Assembly (NCBI GenBank): GCA_040397235.1
Contig: JBBAWH010000002.1
Span: 1-64,000, forward strand
Direction: 5' to 3'
Source of the DNA: Limnocylindrus sp040397235
Lineage (GTDB): Bacteria; Chloroflexota; Limnocylindria; Limnocylindrales; Limnocylindraceae
DNA length: 64,000 nt
The notes under the pieces were generated by a model. The model was not told where the DNA came from, did not search any database, and saw only the letters and a program-made list of their open reading frames with translations. Position 1 is the stretch's first letter, and the number at the start of each line of letters is the position of its first letter. Shown here in pieces: positions 50,998 to 59,628 of the stretch. Made by a program: the position numbers and the translations under genes.

Positions 50998-53706
50998 ATG
51001 GTCTTTGGCTTTCTCTCCCGACTTGTAGATTCAAACGACCGCGAGCTCGGTCGCCTCAAGCCGATCCTCGACGCGGTCAACTCGCGCGCCGACGAGATGG
51101 AGGCCGCAAGCGATGGTGAGATCCGATCGCGCATTGACGCCATCTCTGCCGTACTGCGCACCCTTGAGGGCGAGGCGCTAAAGACGGCGCTCAACAACGA
51201 GCTGCCAGAGATTCTCGCAGCGGCGCGCGAAGCGTCGCGCCGCACCACGGGGATGCGCCCATACGACGAACAGATCCTCGGTGCGATCGTGCTGCACCAA
51301 GGCAAAATCGCCGAGATGCGCACCGGTGAGGGGAAGACGCTCGTTGGTCCGCTCGGTGCCAGTGTCAACGCCGTTGGCGGCCGTGGCGTGCACGTGGTGA
51401 CCGTGAACGACTACCTCGCCCGTCGCGACGCACGCTGGATGGGGCCGATCTTCGCCTTCATGGGTCTCAGCATCGGCGTCATCGCCCACGACAGCTCGTA
51501 TCTGTTTGATCCCGAATATCACAGCAGCGACGAGCAGACCGCCAAGCTGCGCCCCGTCACCCGACGCGAAGCGTATGCCGCTGACGTGACTTACGGCACG
51601 AATAATGAGTTCGGATTCGACTACCTGCGCGACAACATGGTCACCGAGCTCGAGCAGCGCGTACAGCGCGGTCACGCATTCGCCATCGTCGACGAGGTCG
51701 ACAACATCTTGATCGACGAGGCACGAACGCCACTCATCATCAGCGGCCAGGCGGCTGAGTCGCAGGATCTCTACGCAACGTTCTCAAAGCTTGTGCCGCG
51801 CCTGCGCGCGCGTGACACTGGTGCGGCGGTCGGCGGCGACTACTTCCTTGACGAGAAGGAGAAGGCCGTTTCGCCGACAGAGGATGGCGTCGCTCGCGTC
51901 GAGCAGATGCTCGGCATCGAGAACCTCTACAGCGGCGATCCACTCATGGCGCGCCACTTTGAGTCAGCGCTTCGTGCGCATGCACTCTTTAAGCGTGATC
52001 GAGACTACATCGTTGAGGGCGGCGAAATTGTCATCGTCGACGAGTTCACTGGGCGAAAGATGCCAGGGCGGCGCTGGTCTGAAGGCCTCCATCAGGCAAT
52101 CGAGGCGAAGGAGGGACTGCACGTGCAGCGCGAGTCGGTGACCCTTGCAACGATCACCTTCCAGAACTACTTCCGCCTCTACGGCAGGCTCGCCGGCATG
52201 ACCGGCACTGCGATGACCGAGGCAGAGGAGTTCAGCAAGATCTACAGCCTTGAGGTCACCGCGATCCCAACGCATCAACCGATGGTGCGCGACGATCAGT
52301 CCGATCTTGTCTACCGTACAGAGCGCGCGAAAGATGGCGCCATCGTGGAGCACATCAAGGAGCGGCGAGCCGCTGGCCAGCCGGTGCTTGTTGGCACTAC
52401 CTCCGTTGAGCGCTCTGAACATCTTGCCGCACTGCTGAATCGCGAAGGGATTACCCACAACGTCTTGAATGCGAAGCAGCACGAGCGTGAGGCGCCCGTC
52501 GTTGCACAGGCGGGACGCAGCGGTGCGGTGACGATCGCCACCAACATGGCTGGCCGCGGTACCGACATCGTGCTCGGCGGTAATCCTGCTGGGCTTGCAT
52601 CTGAAGCGTTGCGCCTGCGCGGCCTGAATCCTGCCGAGGTTGATGCAGCAACCTACGCAGAGGCACTCGCTGAAGCGGAGCGCTCCTGTGTAGCAAATCG
52701 CGAAATCGTCCTCGCTGCAGGAGGCCTCCGCATTCTTGGCACCGAGCGACATGAGTCGCGCCGCATCGACAACCAGCTCCGTGGTCGCGCCGGCCGCCAA
52801 GGTGACCCAGGCTCATCGCGCTTCTACCTCTCGCTCGAAGACGACCTGATGAAGCGCTTCGCTGGCGAACGTGTCGTAAGCCTGATGGATCGCCTCGGCT
52901 TCGATGAGACACAGGCGCTTGAGTCGTCCATGGTCAGTCGCACGATTGAGGGGGCACAGACGCGCGTTGAGGGGTACAACTTCGACATTCGTAAACGCGT
53001 CGTTGAGTTTGACGACGTGATCAACAAGCAGCGCGCGACCGTCTACGGCGAACGTGATCGCGTGTTGCACGGCGACGATCTCAACCTAACGGTCGAGGAT
53101 TCGCTCAGCGCAGAGGCGCGCTCTATCGTAATGACGCACTGCCCACCAGGCCTTCCAGGTGATTGGAGCCTTGAAGCGCTGAAGGGCGATTTAAAGCGTG
53201 CCGGGATTGAGCCGCCAGAGAACCTCGAGAACATCGTTGAAGATGCGATCCTGATTGATGCGATTGAGGTTGCCGCACTTGCGGCGCTGGACAAGAAGGC
53301 GGAGGAGTTCGGCCCAAAGATTTGGCCGCGCGTCTTGCGCGCCGTGATCTTGCGCAGCATCGATCAGCTCTGGGTGGAACATCTCACTGAGGTGGATGAT
53401 CTGCGTCGCGGCATCGGGCTGCGCGGATACGCCCAAGAAGATCCACTGAATGCGTTCAAGAAAGAGGCGTTCAAACTCTATGACGAGTTCCAGGGACTCA
53501 TCCGCGTCAGCATCGGCCGATCGATCTTGCGCGTCAGCGTGGTGCAGCAGGAGGCGCCGCGCCCCAAGATCGTCGCCACCAGCGCAGCGAGCACCACGTC
53601 AGCCCCAGCGCCAAAGGCGCCTGTTGTGGCTGCCGCCACTGTCGGCCGAAACGACCCGTGCCCCTGTGGCTCCGGGAAGAAGTATAAGAAGTGCCATGGC
53701 GCATAG
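50998..53706 (+). CDS. secA: Protein translocase ATPase SecA
   Basis: The 902-residue protein has Walker A MRTGEGKTLVGPL, DEVDNILIDEARTPLIISG, a GRGTDIVLGGNP helicase motif and DNQLRGRAGRQGDPGSS. The C-terminal zinc motif NDPCPCGSGKKYKKCHG follows an Ala/Pro-rich linker. It drives preproteins through SecYEG. The start (MVFGFLSRLVDSNDRELGRL) is normal for the family. Confidence 0.97.
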   Translation: MVFGFLSRLVDSNDRELGRLKPILDAVNSRADEMEAASDGEIRSRIDAISAVLRTLEGEALKTALNNELPEILAAAREASRRTTGMRPYDEQILGAIVLHQGKIAEMRTGEGKTLVGPLGASVNAVGGRGVHVVTVNDYLARRDARWMGPIFAFMGLSIGVIAHDSSYLFDPEYHSSDEQTAKLRPVTRREAYAADVTYGTNNEFGFDYLRDNMVTELEQRVQRGHAFAIVDEVDNILIDEARTPLIISGQAAESQDLYATFSKLVPRLRARDTGAAVGGDYFLDEKEKAVSPTEDGVARVEQMLGIENLYSGDPLMARHFESALRAHALFKRDRDYIVEGGEIVIVDEFTGRKMPGRRWSEGLHQAIEAKEGLHVQRESVTLATITFQNYFRLYGRLAGMTGTAMTEAEEFSKIYSLEVTAIPTHQPMVRDDQSDLVYRTERAKDGAIVEHIKERRAAGQPVLVGTTSVERSEHLAALLNREGITHNVLNAKQHEREAPVVAQAGRSGAVTIATNMAGRGTDIVLGGNPAGLASEALRLRGLNPAEVDAATYAEALAEAERSCVANREIVLAAGGLRILGTERHESRRIDNQLRGRAGRQGDPGSSRFYLSLEDDLMKRFAGERVVSLMDRLGFDETQALESSMVSRTIEGAQTRVEGYNFDIRKRVVEFDDVINKQRATVYGERDRVLHGDDLNLTVEDSLSAEARSIVMTHCPPGLPGDWSLEALKGDLKRAGIEPPENLENIVEDAILIDAIEVAALAALDKKAEEFGPKIWPRVLRAVILRSIDQLWVEHLTEVDDLRRGIGLRGYAQEDPLNAFKKEAFKLYDEFQGLIRVSIGRSILRVSVVQQEAPRPKIVATSAASTTSAPAPKAPVVAAATVGRNDPCPCGSGKKYKKCHGA

Positions 53707-53760
53707 CGTGAGCAGCAAGTCCCCCGTGGATGCCGCGATTCGGCTGGGTGAGGGTGCAGG

Positions 53761-54892
53761 GTGAGCGTCGACGCTGCCTCCCTGCGAGACCTCCTCGGCC
53801 GCATCGAGGCAACCTCGGGGCGTCTTTGACCCTGTAACAAAGGCTGCCCGCCTAGCCGAGATCGAGGCGGCGATGCTCGCCCCCGGCTTCTGGGATGACC
53901 AGCGGGTCGCTCGACGGCTCGCCCGCGAGGCGGAGGGGCTGCGCGAAGAGCTCACCCTCTGGAGGGAGCTCACCACCGCCGCGCGCGACCTCGGTGAACT
54001 CTTCGAGTTGGCCGAGTCAGAGGGCGACCACGGGCTGCAAGACGAGGTGTCAACGAAGGCGGCGCTCCTTGAGAGCGACTTCGAGAAGGCGCGCACCTCA
54101 CTCCTCTTTAGCGGCGAGTATGCCGACGCCGACGCCATCGTCACCCTTCAGGCGGGCGCCGGTGGCACCGAGGCGTGTGATTGGACCGCCATTCTGCTGC
54201 GCGCCTACATGCGGTGGGCCGAACGACATAGCTTCGCAACAGAGATCGTCGACTCCACCGAGGGTGAAGGCGCTGGCTATCGCAGTGTTGTTCTAGAGAT
54301 CCGCGGTCGCAATGCGTTCGGATGGTTGCGTGCGGAGCGCGGCGTGCATCGCCTAGTGCGCATCTCGCCATTCGATGGGCAGAAGCGCCGACAGACAACC
54401 TTTGCAATGTTCGAAGTCATTCCAGAGGTAGAAGACGATGCCGAGGTAACGCTCAACTGGGATGAGATTCGCGTTGATACGTATCGCTCGAGTGGCGCTG
54501 GTGGCCAACATGTCAACAAGACAGAATCTGCAGTGCGCCTCACTCACCTTCCAACAAACTCCGTCGTCTCCAGTCAGAACCAGCGCTCACAAATGCAGAA
54601 CCGCGAAACAGCCGAGCGCATGTTGCGCGGCAAACTGATTGAGCTAAAGATTCGTGCGCGCGAAGATGAGCTTGCACGTGTGCGCGGAGAAACGATCTCC
54701 GCCGGCTGGGGGAACCAGATTCGCAGTTACGTTCTGCACCCATACCAGATGGTGAAAGACCACCGCACTGGCAGCCAGACCTCAGACACTGTCGGCATTC
54801 TTGATGGCGACTTCGATGCGCTTATTCTTGCCGAGCTTGAGCGTGTCTCTACTGGGGCACCGCTCGCTGGTGGCAGCGTGGATGAGGAGTAG
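53761..54892 (+). CDS. prfB: Peptide chain release factor 2 (programmed +1 frameshift)
   Basis: The gene is split into 53761-53826 and 53828-54892, joined by a +1 shift at CTT-TGA-C. The first 22 codons (GTG start) end in an in-frame TGA at 53827, and skipping one T restores the frame as Asp-Pro-Val. The product is 376 residues. RF2 features are the SPF tripeptide in RLVRISPFDGQKRRQT and GGQ in GAGGQHVNKTESAVRLTH. RF2 reads UGA, so low RF2 raises its own synthesis. A start at the ATG at 53873 would lose the N-terminal helix. Confidence 0.93.
53817..53830 (+). promoter_or_regulatory. prfB frameshift signal
   Basis: GGGG (53817-53820), a 3-nt gap, then CTTTGAC (53824-53830). This is the classical arrangement of an internal Shine-Dalgarno-like stretch, a CUU slippery codon and a UGA stop followed by C, the weakest UGA context. 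Confidence 0.9.
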
Positions 54893-54901
54893 GATCGACC
54901 G

Positions 54902-55627
54902 ATGAGCAACGAAGTAGAACTTGATGCAACCGAGGGTGCAGTCGTTGACCTGCAAGGTATCTCCGTGACCTACCCGAGTGGCCACATCGCCCTTGGTGAT
55001 GTGAGCCTCACCATTCAGCGCGGAGAGTTCGCCTTCCTTGTTGGGCCATCGGGTGCAGGAAAGTCCACTCTTATCGGACTCCTCGTTCGCGACGTGCTGC
55101 CAACGGCGGGCGAGGTGTACGTCGCAGGCTTTCCAGTTCATCGCCTCTCTGGGGGTGATGTGCCGAAGCTTCGCCGTCGCGTTGGCGTAATCTTTCAGGA
55201 CTTCCGCCTCTTGCCGCGACGAACCGTTCGCGAGAACGTTGCCTTCGCCCTTGAGGTAACGGGGACGGCGCCCGACCTCGTTGCCACCGCAACGGATCGA
55301 GCACTGCGCATTGTTGGCTTGGCGCGTCTCGCCGATCGTTACCCCTCTGAGCTCTCTGGCGGCGAGCAGCAGCGCACCGCAATCGCGCGCGCCATCGTCG
55401 GTGAGCCAGAACTACTCATCGCCGACGAACCGACGGGCAACCTTGACCCGCTCATCAGCTGGGAGATCATGGAGCTCCTGATGGACATCAATCGACTTGG
55501 CGTCACGGTGCTGGTAGCGACGCACGACTCTGACATCGTCACTACGCTGCGCCGTCGTGTGATCGGCCTCGAGGGTGGCCGCCTCATTCGCGATGAAGCG
55601 AACGCAACGTATCACCGGGTGGGCTGA
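54902..55627 (+). CDS. ftsE: Cell division ATP-binding protein FtsE
   Basis: The 241-residue ABC ATPase has Walker A GPSGAGKSTLIG, signature LSGGEQQRTAIARAI and Walker B LLIADEPTGNLDP. FtsEX acts at the septum to control peptidoglycan hydrolases. It starts 9 bp after prfB and its TGA overlaps the ftsX start. Confidence 0.93.
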   Translation: MSNEVELDATEGAVVDLQGISVTYPSGHIALGDVSLTIQRGEFAFLVGPSGAGKSTLIGLLVRDVLPTAGEVYVAGFPVHRLSGGDVPKLRRRVGVIFQDFRLLPRRTVRENVAFALEVTGTAPDLVATATDRALRIVGLARLADRYPSELSGGEQQRTAIARAIVGEPELLIADEPTGNLDPLISWEIMELLMDINRLGVTVLVATHDSDIVTTLRRRVIGLEGGRLIRDEANATYHRVG

Positions 55628-56550
55628 TGAGCGTGCAGCGCGAAAGCCAGTCAAATCGCGGCCGCCTCATTCGGCTAAGCATTTCCGCGGCGGCAAATGG
55701 ACTCTCTCGCAATCGCCTCGCAACGATCGCCGCCACTACGACGATGACGCTGATGCTGATGGTCCTCGCCTCTGTGCTCGTTATTCGAGCGGGCCTCGAC
55801 GCGGCGCTCTCATATGCCGATTCAAAGGTTGAGGTCATCGCCTATCTCAAGAGCTCCGTCACCGAGAGCGAGGCTCGCTCAATCCAGGTGCAGATTGAGG
55901 GGATAGACGGGGTGAAGGGGGCTACGTATGTGAGTGCGGACGATGCGCTGGCCGCCTTTAAGGTGCGCCTAAAGGAGCGCGGCGAGCCCGACCTCACCGG
56001 CAACCTTGGTGTGAACCCGCTCCCCGCCAGCTACGAGATCGCCCTAGATAACCCTGCAGACACGGGGCGGGTTGCCGACGGCCTCGCCTCAATTCCGGAC
56101 GCAGCCTCCATCAGCCGCATTATCGACGGGCGCGCACTTGCGGAGAGCTTGGTCGCCATTACTGGCGCGCTGCGCATCGTTGGGCTGATCATTGTGATCG
56201 GCTTCTCGCTCGCCGTGCTTGCCGTGGTGGTCAACGCCATCCGGCTCGCCATCCTGGCGCGAAGCGACGAGATCGCCATCATGCGCATCGTTGGCGCGAG
56301 CGCCACCTGGGTGCGCCTTCCGTTCATTCTCGAGGGCCTCGCGATCGGCGCCGCCGGAGCGCTGATCACACTCTTCATCTTCGGCATTCTGAGCGCCAGC
56401 ATTGGCGCCGTCATGCTCAATCTCTTCCGCGTCCTTCCGGTGCAAACCTCGGCGATCCTTGCCGGGCAGGTCTCGCTCTCGGTGATCGCCGCTGGGCTCG
56501 GCCTTGGAGCACTAGGCGCGCTACTCTCTCTCCGAGGGCGGCTGAACTAG
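55627..56550 (+). CDS. ftsX: Cell division membrane protein FtsX
   Basis: The 307-residue protein has an N-terminal helix, a large outside domain (about 57-180), then three helices. This is the four-helix FtsX layout, with SLAVLAVVVNAIRLAILARSDEI in the signature region. It partners FtsE. Confidence 0.92.
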   Translation: MSVQRESQSNRGRLIRLSISAAANGLSRNRLATIAATTTMTLMLMVLASVLVIRAGLDAALSYADSKVEVIAYLKSSVTESEARSIQVQIEGIDGVKGATYVSADDALAAFKVRLKERGEPDLTGNLGVNPLPASYEIALDNPADTGRVADGLASIPDAASISRIIDGRALAESLVAITGALRIVGLIIVIGFSLAVLAVVVNAIRLAILARSDEIAIMRIVGASATWVRLPFILEGLAIGAAGALITLFIFGILSASIGAVMLNLFRVLPVQTSAILAGQVSLSVIAAGLGLGALGALLSLRGRLN

Positions 56551-56578
56551 TCGCCACGCGTAGCGAAGGAGCACCGCC

Positions 56579-57796
56579 ATGAGCCTGACACCGAACGGAA
56601 CGCCACTCTTCACGCGAGCCGGTCGCCTTCTTCTCGCCGTCATCATTGCCGTTGCCGCCTATAGCGCTGGGCTGCGCTCCAGCGATAACGCTCCACAAGG
56701 GAACGGCACCCTTGATCTTGCACGCTTCAACGAGGTGCTCACCCTTATTCAAGAGCAACACGTTGGTACCGAGACTGACGAAGATCTCATCAATGGTGCG
56801 ATCAAGGGACTCGTTGACTCGCTCGATGATCCGTACTCCCAATACCTCACCGCCGAAGAGATGGCCTCAATGAAGGAGGGACTCTCAGGGAGCTTCACCG
56901 GCATCGGCGCCGTGATTGACCTGCGCACATCGGCGGGTGAGCTCTGCACCGCGATCAGTAGTGATTGCCTCCTTACTGTTGCTTCGACGATTGAAGGCGC
57001 CCCGGCGCGTGCCGCAGGAATCCGTGGTGGCGACAAGTTCCTCGCCGTTGATGGTGATGCGCTGACGGGACTCTCTGTTGACCAGGCGGTGCTCAAGGTG
57101 CGTGGCGCTGAGGGCACGACTGTCGTCATTACCGTTCTCACGGGCACCACTGCGCCGCGCGATGTCTCAATCGTTCGCGCCAAGATTGAACTTCCAGTGG
57201 TGGCGACGGAGCAGCTACAAACGGCCGCTGGAGATCGCGTTGATTACATTGCGCTCAACGAGTTCACCGACATTGCCGCCGATCAGTTCCGTGTGGCGCT
57301 GCAGAAGATTGTTGACGCTGGTGGCGACAAGATCGTTCTTGACCTCCGTGATGACCCGGGCGGCTATCTCTCTACCGCGCTCACAATCGCCAGCGAATTC
57401 ATTGCCGACGGTGTGGTCTATATCGAAGAGAACAGCAAGGGCGAGCAGTCCAGCACCTCAGCGCAGGCGGGCGGGATCGCGACTGATGCCTCTATTCAAC
57501 TTGTCGTGTTGATCAACAGCGGGAGCGCATCGGCAAGCGAGATTCTTGCTGGTGCGCTGCAGGATCGCGGGCGGGCAATCCTGATCGGCGAGACCAGCTT
57601 TGGTAAGGGGGTTGTGCAGACGTTCATTGACCTCAGTGACGGGTCTGGTTTGAAGCTCACGATCGCCAAGTGGCTGACGCCAAACGGGCGCTGGATCCAC
57701 AAGGTCGGCCTCACGCCAGACATCGCCGTCCCCTCGGCCCCTGAAGGCTCGGACGCCGATCCGGTGCTGGACGCTGCGCTGGCCGCCTTTAAGTAG
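56579..57796 (+). CDS. C-terminal processing peptidase (S41)
   Basis: The 405-residue protein has an N-terminal signal anchor (LLLAVIIAVAAYSAGL), a PDZ domain (about 105-190) and an S41 catalytic domain. The nucleophile lies in NSGSASASEILAGAL and the general-base lysine in ETSFGKGVVQTF. It cleaves proteins at their C-termini outside the membrane. Its place between ftsX and smpB is conserved in actinobacteria, and a wall-hydrolase target is possible. Confidence 0.9.
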   Translation: MSLTPNGTPLFTRAGRLLLAVIIAVAAYSAGLRSSDNAPQGNGTLDLARFNEVLTLIQEQHVGTETDEDLINGAIKGLVDSLDDPYSQYLTAEEMASMKEGLSGSFTGIGAVIDLRTSAGELCTAISSDCLLTVASTIEGAPARAAGIRGGDKFLAVDGDALTGLSVDQAVLKVRGAEGTTVVITVLTGTTAPRDVSIVRAKIELPVVATEQLQTAAGDRVDYIALNEFTDIAADQFRVALQKIVDAGGDKIVLDLRDDPGGYLSTALTIASEFIADGVVYIEENSKGEQSSTSAQAGGIATDASIQLVVLINSGSASASEILAGALQDRGRAILIGETSFGKGVVQTFIDLSDGSGLKLTIAKWLTPNGRWIHKVGLTPDIAVPSAPEGSDADPVLDAALAAFK

Positions 57797-57822
57797 CACT
57801 CGTGCTGTGCGGTACTTGCGCC

Positions 57823-57902
57823 CGCCTCTGCGGAGGCGTATCCTTCGTCACAGACGAAAGGAGGTGGTGTGCAATGTCAAATGGCAGTTGTACCGCCGCC
57901 TC
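57823..57902 (+). ncRNA. Candidate structured leader RNA around a micro-ORF
   Basis: CGCCTC-TGCG-GAGGCG (57823-57838) forms a 6-bp hairpin. TTCGTC-ACA-GACGAA follows. The strong Shine-Dalgarno GAGGTGGTG (57861-57869) can pair over 9 bp (two G-U) with CGCCGCCTC (57894-57902) inside the micro-ORF, or over 7 bp with CCGCCTC upstream. Two competing anti-Shine-Dalgarno stretches suggest a switch controlling the micro-ORF or smpB. No known Rfam family was recognised. Confidence 0.35.
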
Positions 57903-57921
57903 TCACGAGGTCAGCGCATAG
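57874..57921 (+). CDS. 15-codon micro-ORF with strong Shine-Dalgarno
   Basis: ATG to TAG encodes MSNGSCTAASHEVSA. It is preceded by AAAGGAGGTGG at good spacing, one of the strongest ribosome-binding sites in the window. It is followed 29 nt later by a long GC-rich hairpin. It could be a leader peptide for attenuation of smpB or part of a small RNA. Its coding status rests on the Shine-Dalgarno alone. Confidence 0.35.
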   Translation: MSNGSCTAASHEVSA

Positions 57922-57950
57922 TTGACCCGCGAGAGCGGTAAAAACTGAGC

Positions 57951-57978
57951 AGAGCCCTGGCCCTCGGGCCGGGGCTCT
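57951..57978 (+). terminator. Long GC-rich hairpin upstream of smpB
   Basis: The two arms, 57951-57963 and 57966-57978, pair over up to 13 bp with one G-U. The tail (ctctcgtct) has only scattered T, so it is an atypical intrinsic terminator or attenuator. It would separate the ctp transcript and micro-ORF from smpB. Confidence 0.5.
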
Positions 57979-58082
57979 CTCGTCTCCGGCGTTAGTCACC
58001 CCGCAGTACCCCCACCCACGGTTGGCGCGTACCCTACAGGGGCGCCCACGGGTGGCAACGCAGTTCGAGAGGAGGTAACTCT

Positions 58083-58601
58083 ATGGCTAAGGCTCCAGTA
58101 AAGACGGCGCCCTCCCCTGCCCCAAAGCCGAAGGCGCCCCCGTCGGGGACGACGCTCTCCTCGAACCGGAAGGCCTCGTATGAGTACGAGATCATCGAGC
58201 GCTATGAGGCGGGGATCGTTCTCTCGGGGACCGAGATCAAGTCGATTCGCGCCGGCAAGGCCGACATTGGCGATGCCTACGTGCGCCTCGAGGCGGGCGA
58301 GGGTCGCCTGATTGGCATGCACATTGCCGAGTGGCCCGGTGCCGCCAGCCAAAACCACGAGCCGAAGCGGGTGCGGCGCCTCTTGCTCCACAAGTCCGAG
58401 ATCATTGTCATCGGCACGAAGGTGAAGACCAAGGGGCTCACACTGATTCCGCTGCGCCTCTACCTTTCGCGCGGGCGTTGCAAGGTGGAGATTGGCCTCG
58501 GGCGCGGCAAGAAGTCCTTCGATAAGCGTGCCGCTATCGCCGATCGCGAGGGGCGCCGCGAGGCGGAGCGCCAGCTCAGCGACTGGAAGCGTGGCGAGTA
58601 G
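58083..58601 (+). CDS. smpB: SsrA-binding protein SmpB
   Basis: The 172-residue protein has the OB-fold start SSNRKASYEYEIIERYEAGI, GTEIKSIRAGKADIGDAYVR, and the C-terminal RGKKSFDKRAAIADREGRRE with the basic tail that enters the mRNA channel. An extra ~25-residue Pro/Ala/Lys N-terminal segment precedes the fold. AGGAGGT precedes the ATG. It lies 50 bp upstream of its partner RNA, ssrA. Confidence 0.95.
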   Translation: MAKAPVKTAPSPAPKPKAPPSGTTLSSNRKASYEYEIIERYEAGIVLSGTEIKSIRAGKADIGDAYVRLEAGEGRLIGMHIAEWPGAASQNHEPKRVRRLLLHKSEIIVIGTKVKTKGLTLIPLRLYLSRGRCKVEIGLGRGKKSFDKRAAIADREGRREAERQLSDWKRGE

Positions 58602-58651
58602 GTTCGCTCGCACTAGCAATCGCGTCGCACGCGCGGTATCATTATCGCCTT

Positions 58652-59027
58652 GGGGATGCGTGGTTTCGACGGAGATCCGCACCTTGGGAACGCGAGTCGA
58701 GGTTGCTATCAGGCCTCGTTAAACCGGTAGCAAAAAGAAGTAACTGGCAATCGCCAGCCTGCTCTCGCCCTCGCTGCCTAAGGCAGTAAGGTGAGCGTGG
58801 AAGCGGCCCCCGCTTCGCGGGTCGTGGAAGCGTCATAAAGCGAAGCTGCAGTGATGACAAGCGACGCATAGTCATCAAGTAAGCCCGATTTAGGGAGATG
58901 TGTCTCGGTTGAGGGTCGATCCGGCCTGTGGGAGCGCCTCAACTCAGACTAAACCGCAGGACACGCTCGTAGTGGTCTCAAGGAAGGCTTTTCGGACGAG
59001 GAGTTCGACTCTCCTCCATCTCCACCA
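58652..59027 (+). ncRNA. ssrA: Transfer-messenger RNA (tmRNA)
   Basis: The 376-nt RNA has a tRNA-like shell. The acceptor stem pairs GGGGATG (58652) with CATCTCC before ACCA (59024-59027), with one G-U pair. The conserved GGTTTCGAC follows the stem, and the T-arm is GAGGAG-TTCGACT-CTCCTC. The tag frame is likely 58746-58781, giving GNRQPALALAA then TAA; the hydrophobic ALAA end is the protease-recognition signal. A TATCATTAT stretch about 10 nt upstream may be its -10 box. Confidence 0.95.
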
Positions 59028-59056
59028 AATCTCACCCGTGGCGCCGTCGGCGCGCG

Positions 59057-59611
59057 CTATGCGATCTCCGCGATGCGCGCCTTCGCCATCGCCAGCAGCA
59101 GCTTCTCGTCGATCTCCCAGTCGTTGGGGATCGTGATCGAGTGCTTCAGCACACGGAGCCCCTTCATCTTCGGGGTGAAGGCATCGATGACCGCCTTGCT
59201 AAACGGATTGATCAACAGGTACCTCTTCAGTGCTGACCCTCCGAGCACATACTGCGTTCCCTTGCGCAACATTGGCTGGTTGTAGGCGATTACAAACTCG
59301 AGCTCTGGGTACTTTGTGCGCACCACTTTGAAGATCGCGCGCATCGTGCGGGCCTGCTGCGCTTCGATGGTTTTGAAATAGGCGGTCGGCGTTGCATGCC
59401 GCTGTGACGATGTCGAGCCACGCGAGAAGAGCACCAGTGCATTTGCGTGTGCTTGCGAGAATCCGTAGTTCTCTCGCAAGTGTGCGATCTGTTCTGGGTA
59501 GCGCCTCCCTGCAATGCTCTGCATCATGGCGAACCAGTGCTTCATCGGTTCGCCGTAGCGCTTCTCAATTGCAGGGAAGTGCGCCTCCCGTCGTGGATCC
59601 TTTGTCGGCAT
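59057..59611 (-). CDS. DUF4287 / DUF1801 (YdhG-like) domain protein
   Basis: The 184-residue protein has an N-terminal DUF4287-like part (HFPAIEKRYGEPMKHWFAMM ... LRENYGFSQAHANALVLFSRG). Its C-terminal half is of DUF1801/YdhG type (ELEFVIAYNQPMLRKGTQYV ... LRVLKHSITIPNDWEID). Related proteins bind iron-chaperone-like ligands or are uncharacterised; no function is assigned. It follows khpB by 17 bp on the same strand. Confidence 0.7.
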   Translation of the reverse strand: MPTKDPRREAHFPAIEKRYGEPMKHWFAMMQSIAGRRYPEQIAHLRENYGFSQAHANALVLFSRGSTSSQRHATPTAYFKTIEAQQARTMRAIFKVVRTKYPELEFVIAYNQPMLRKGTQYVLGGSALKRYLLINPFSKAVIDAFTPKMKGLRVLKHSITIPNDWEIDEKLLLAMAKARIAEIA

Positions 59612-59628
59612 GTTGGCCGAGCGGGTTA

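Noticed and set aside
53873..53875. ATG as the prfB start
   Set aside because: It would remove the RF2 N-terminus; a GTG-started 22-codon frame joined by the CTT-TGA-C frameshift restores full length.
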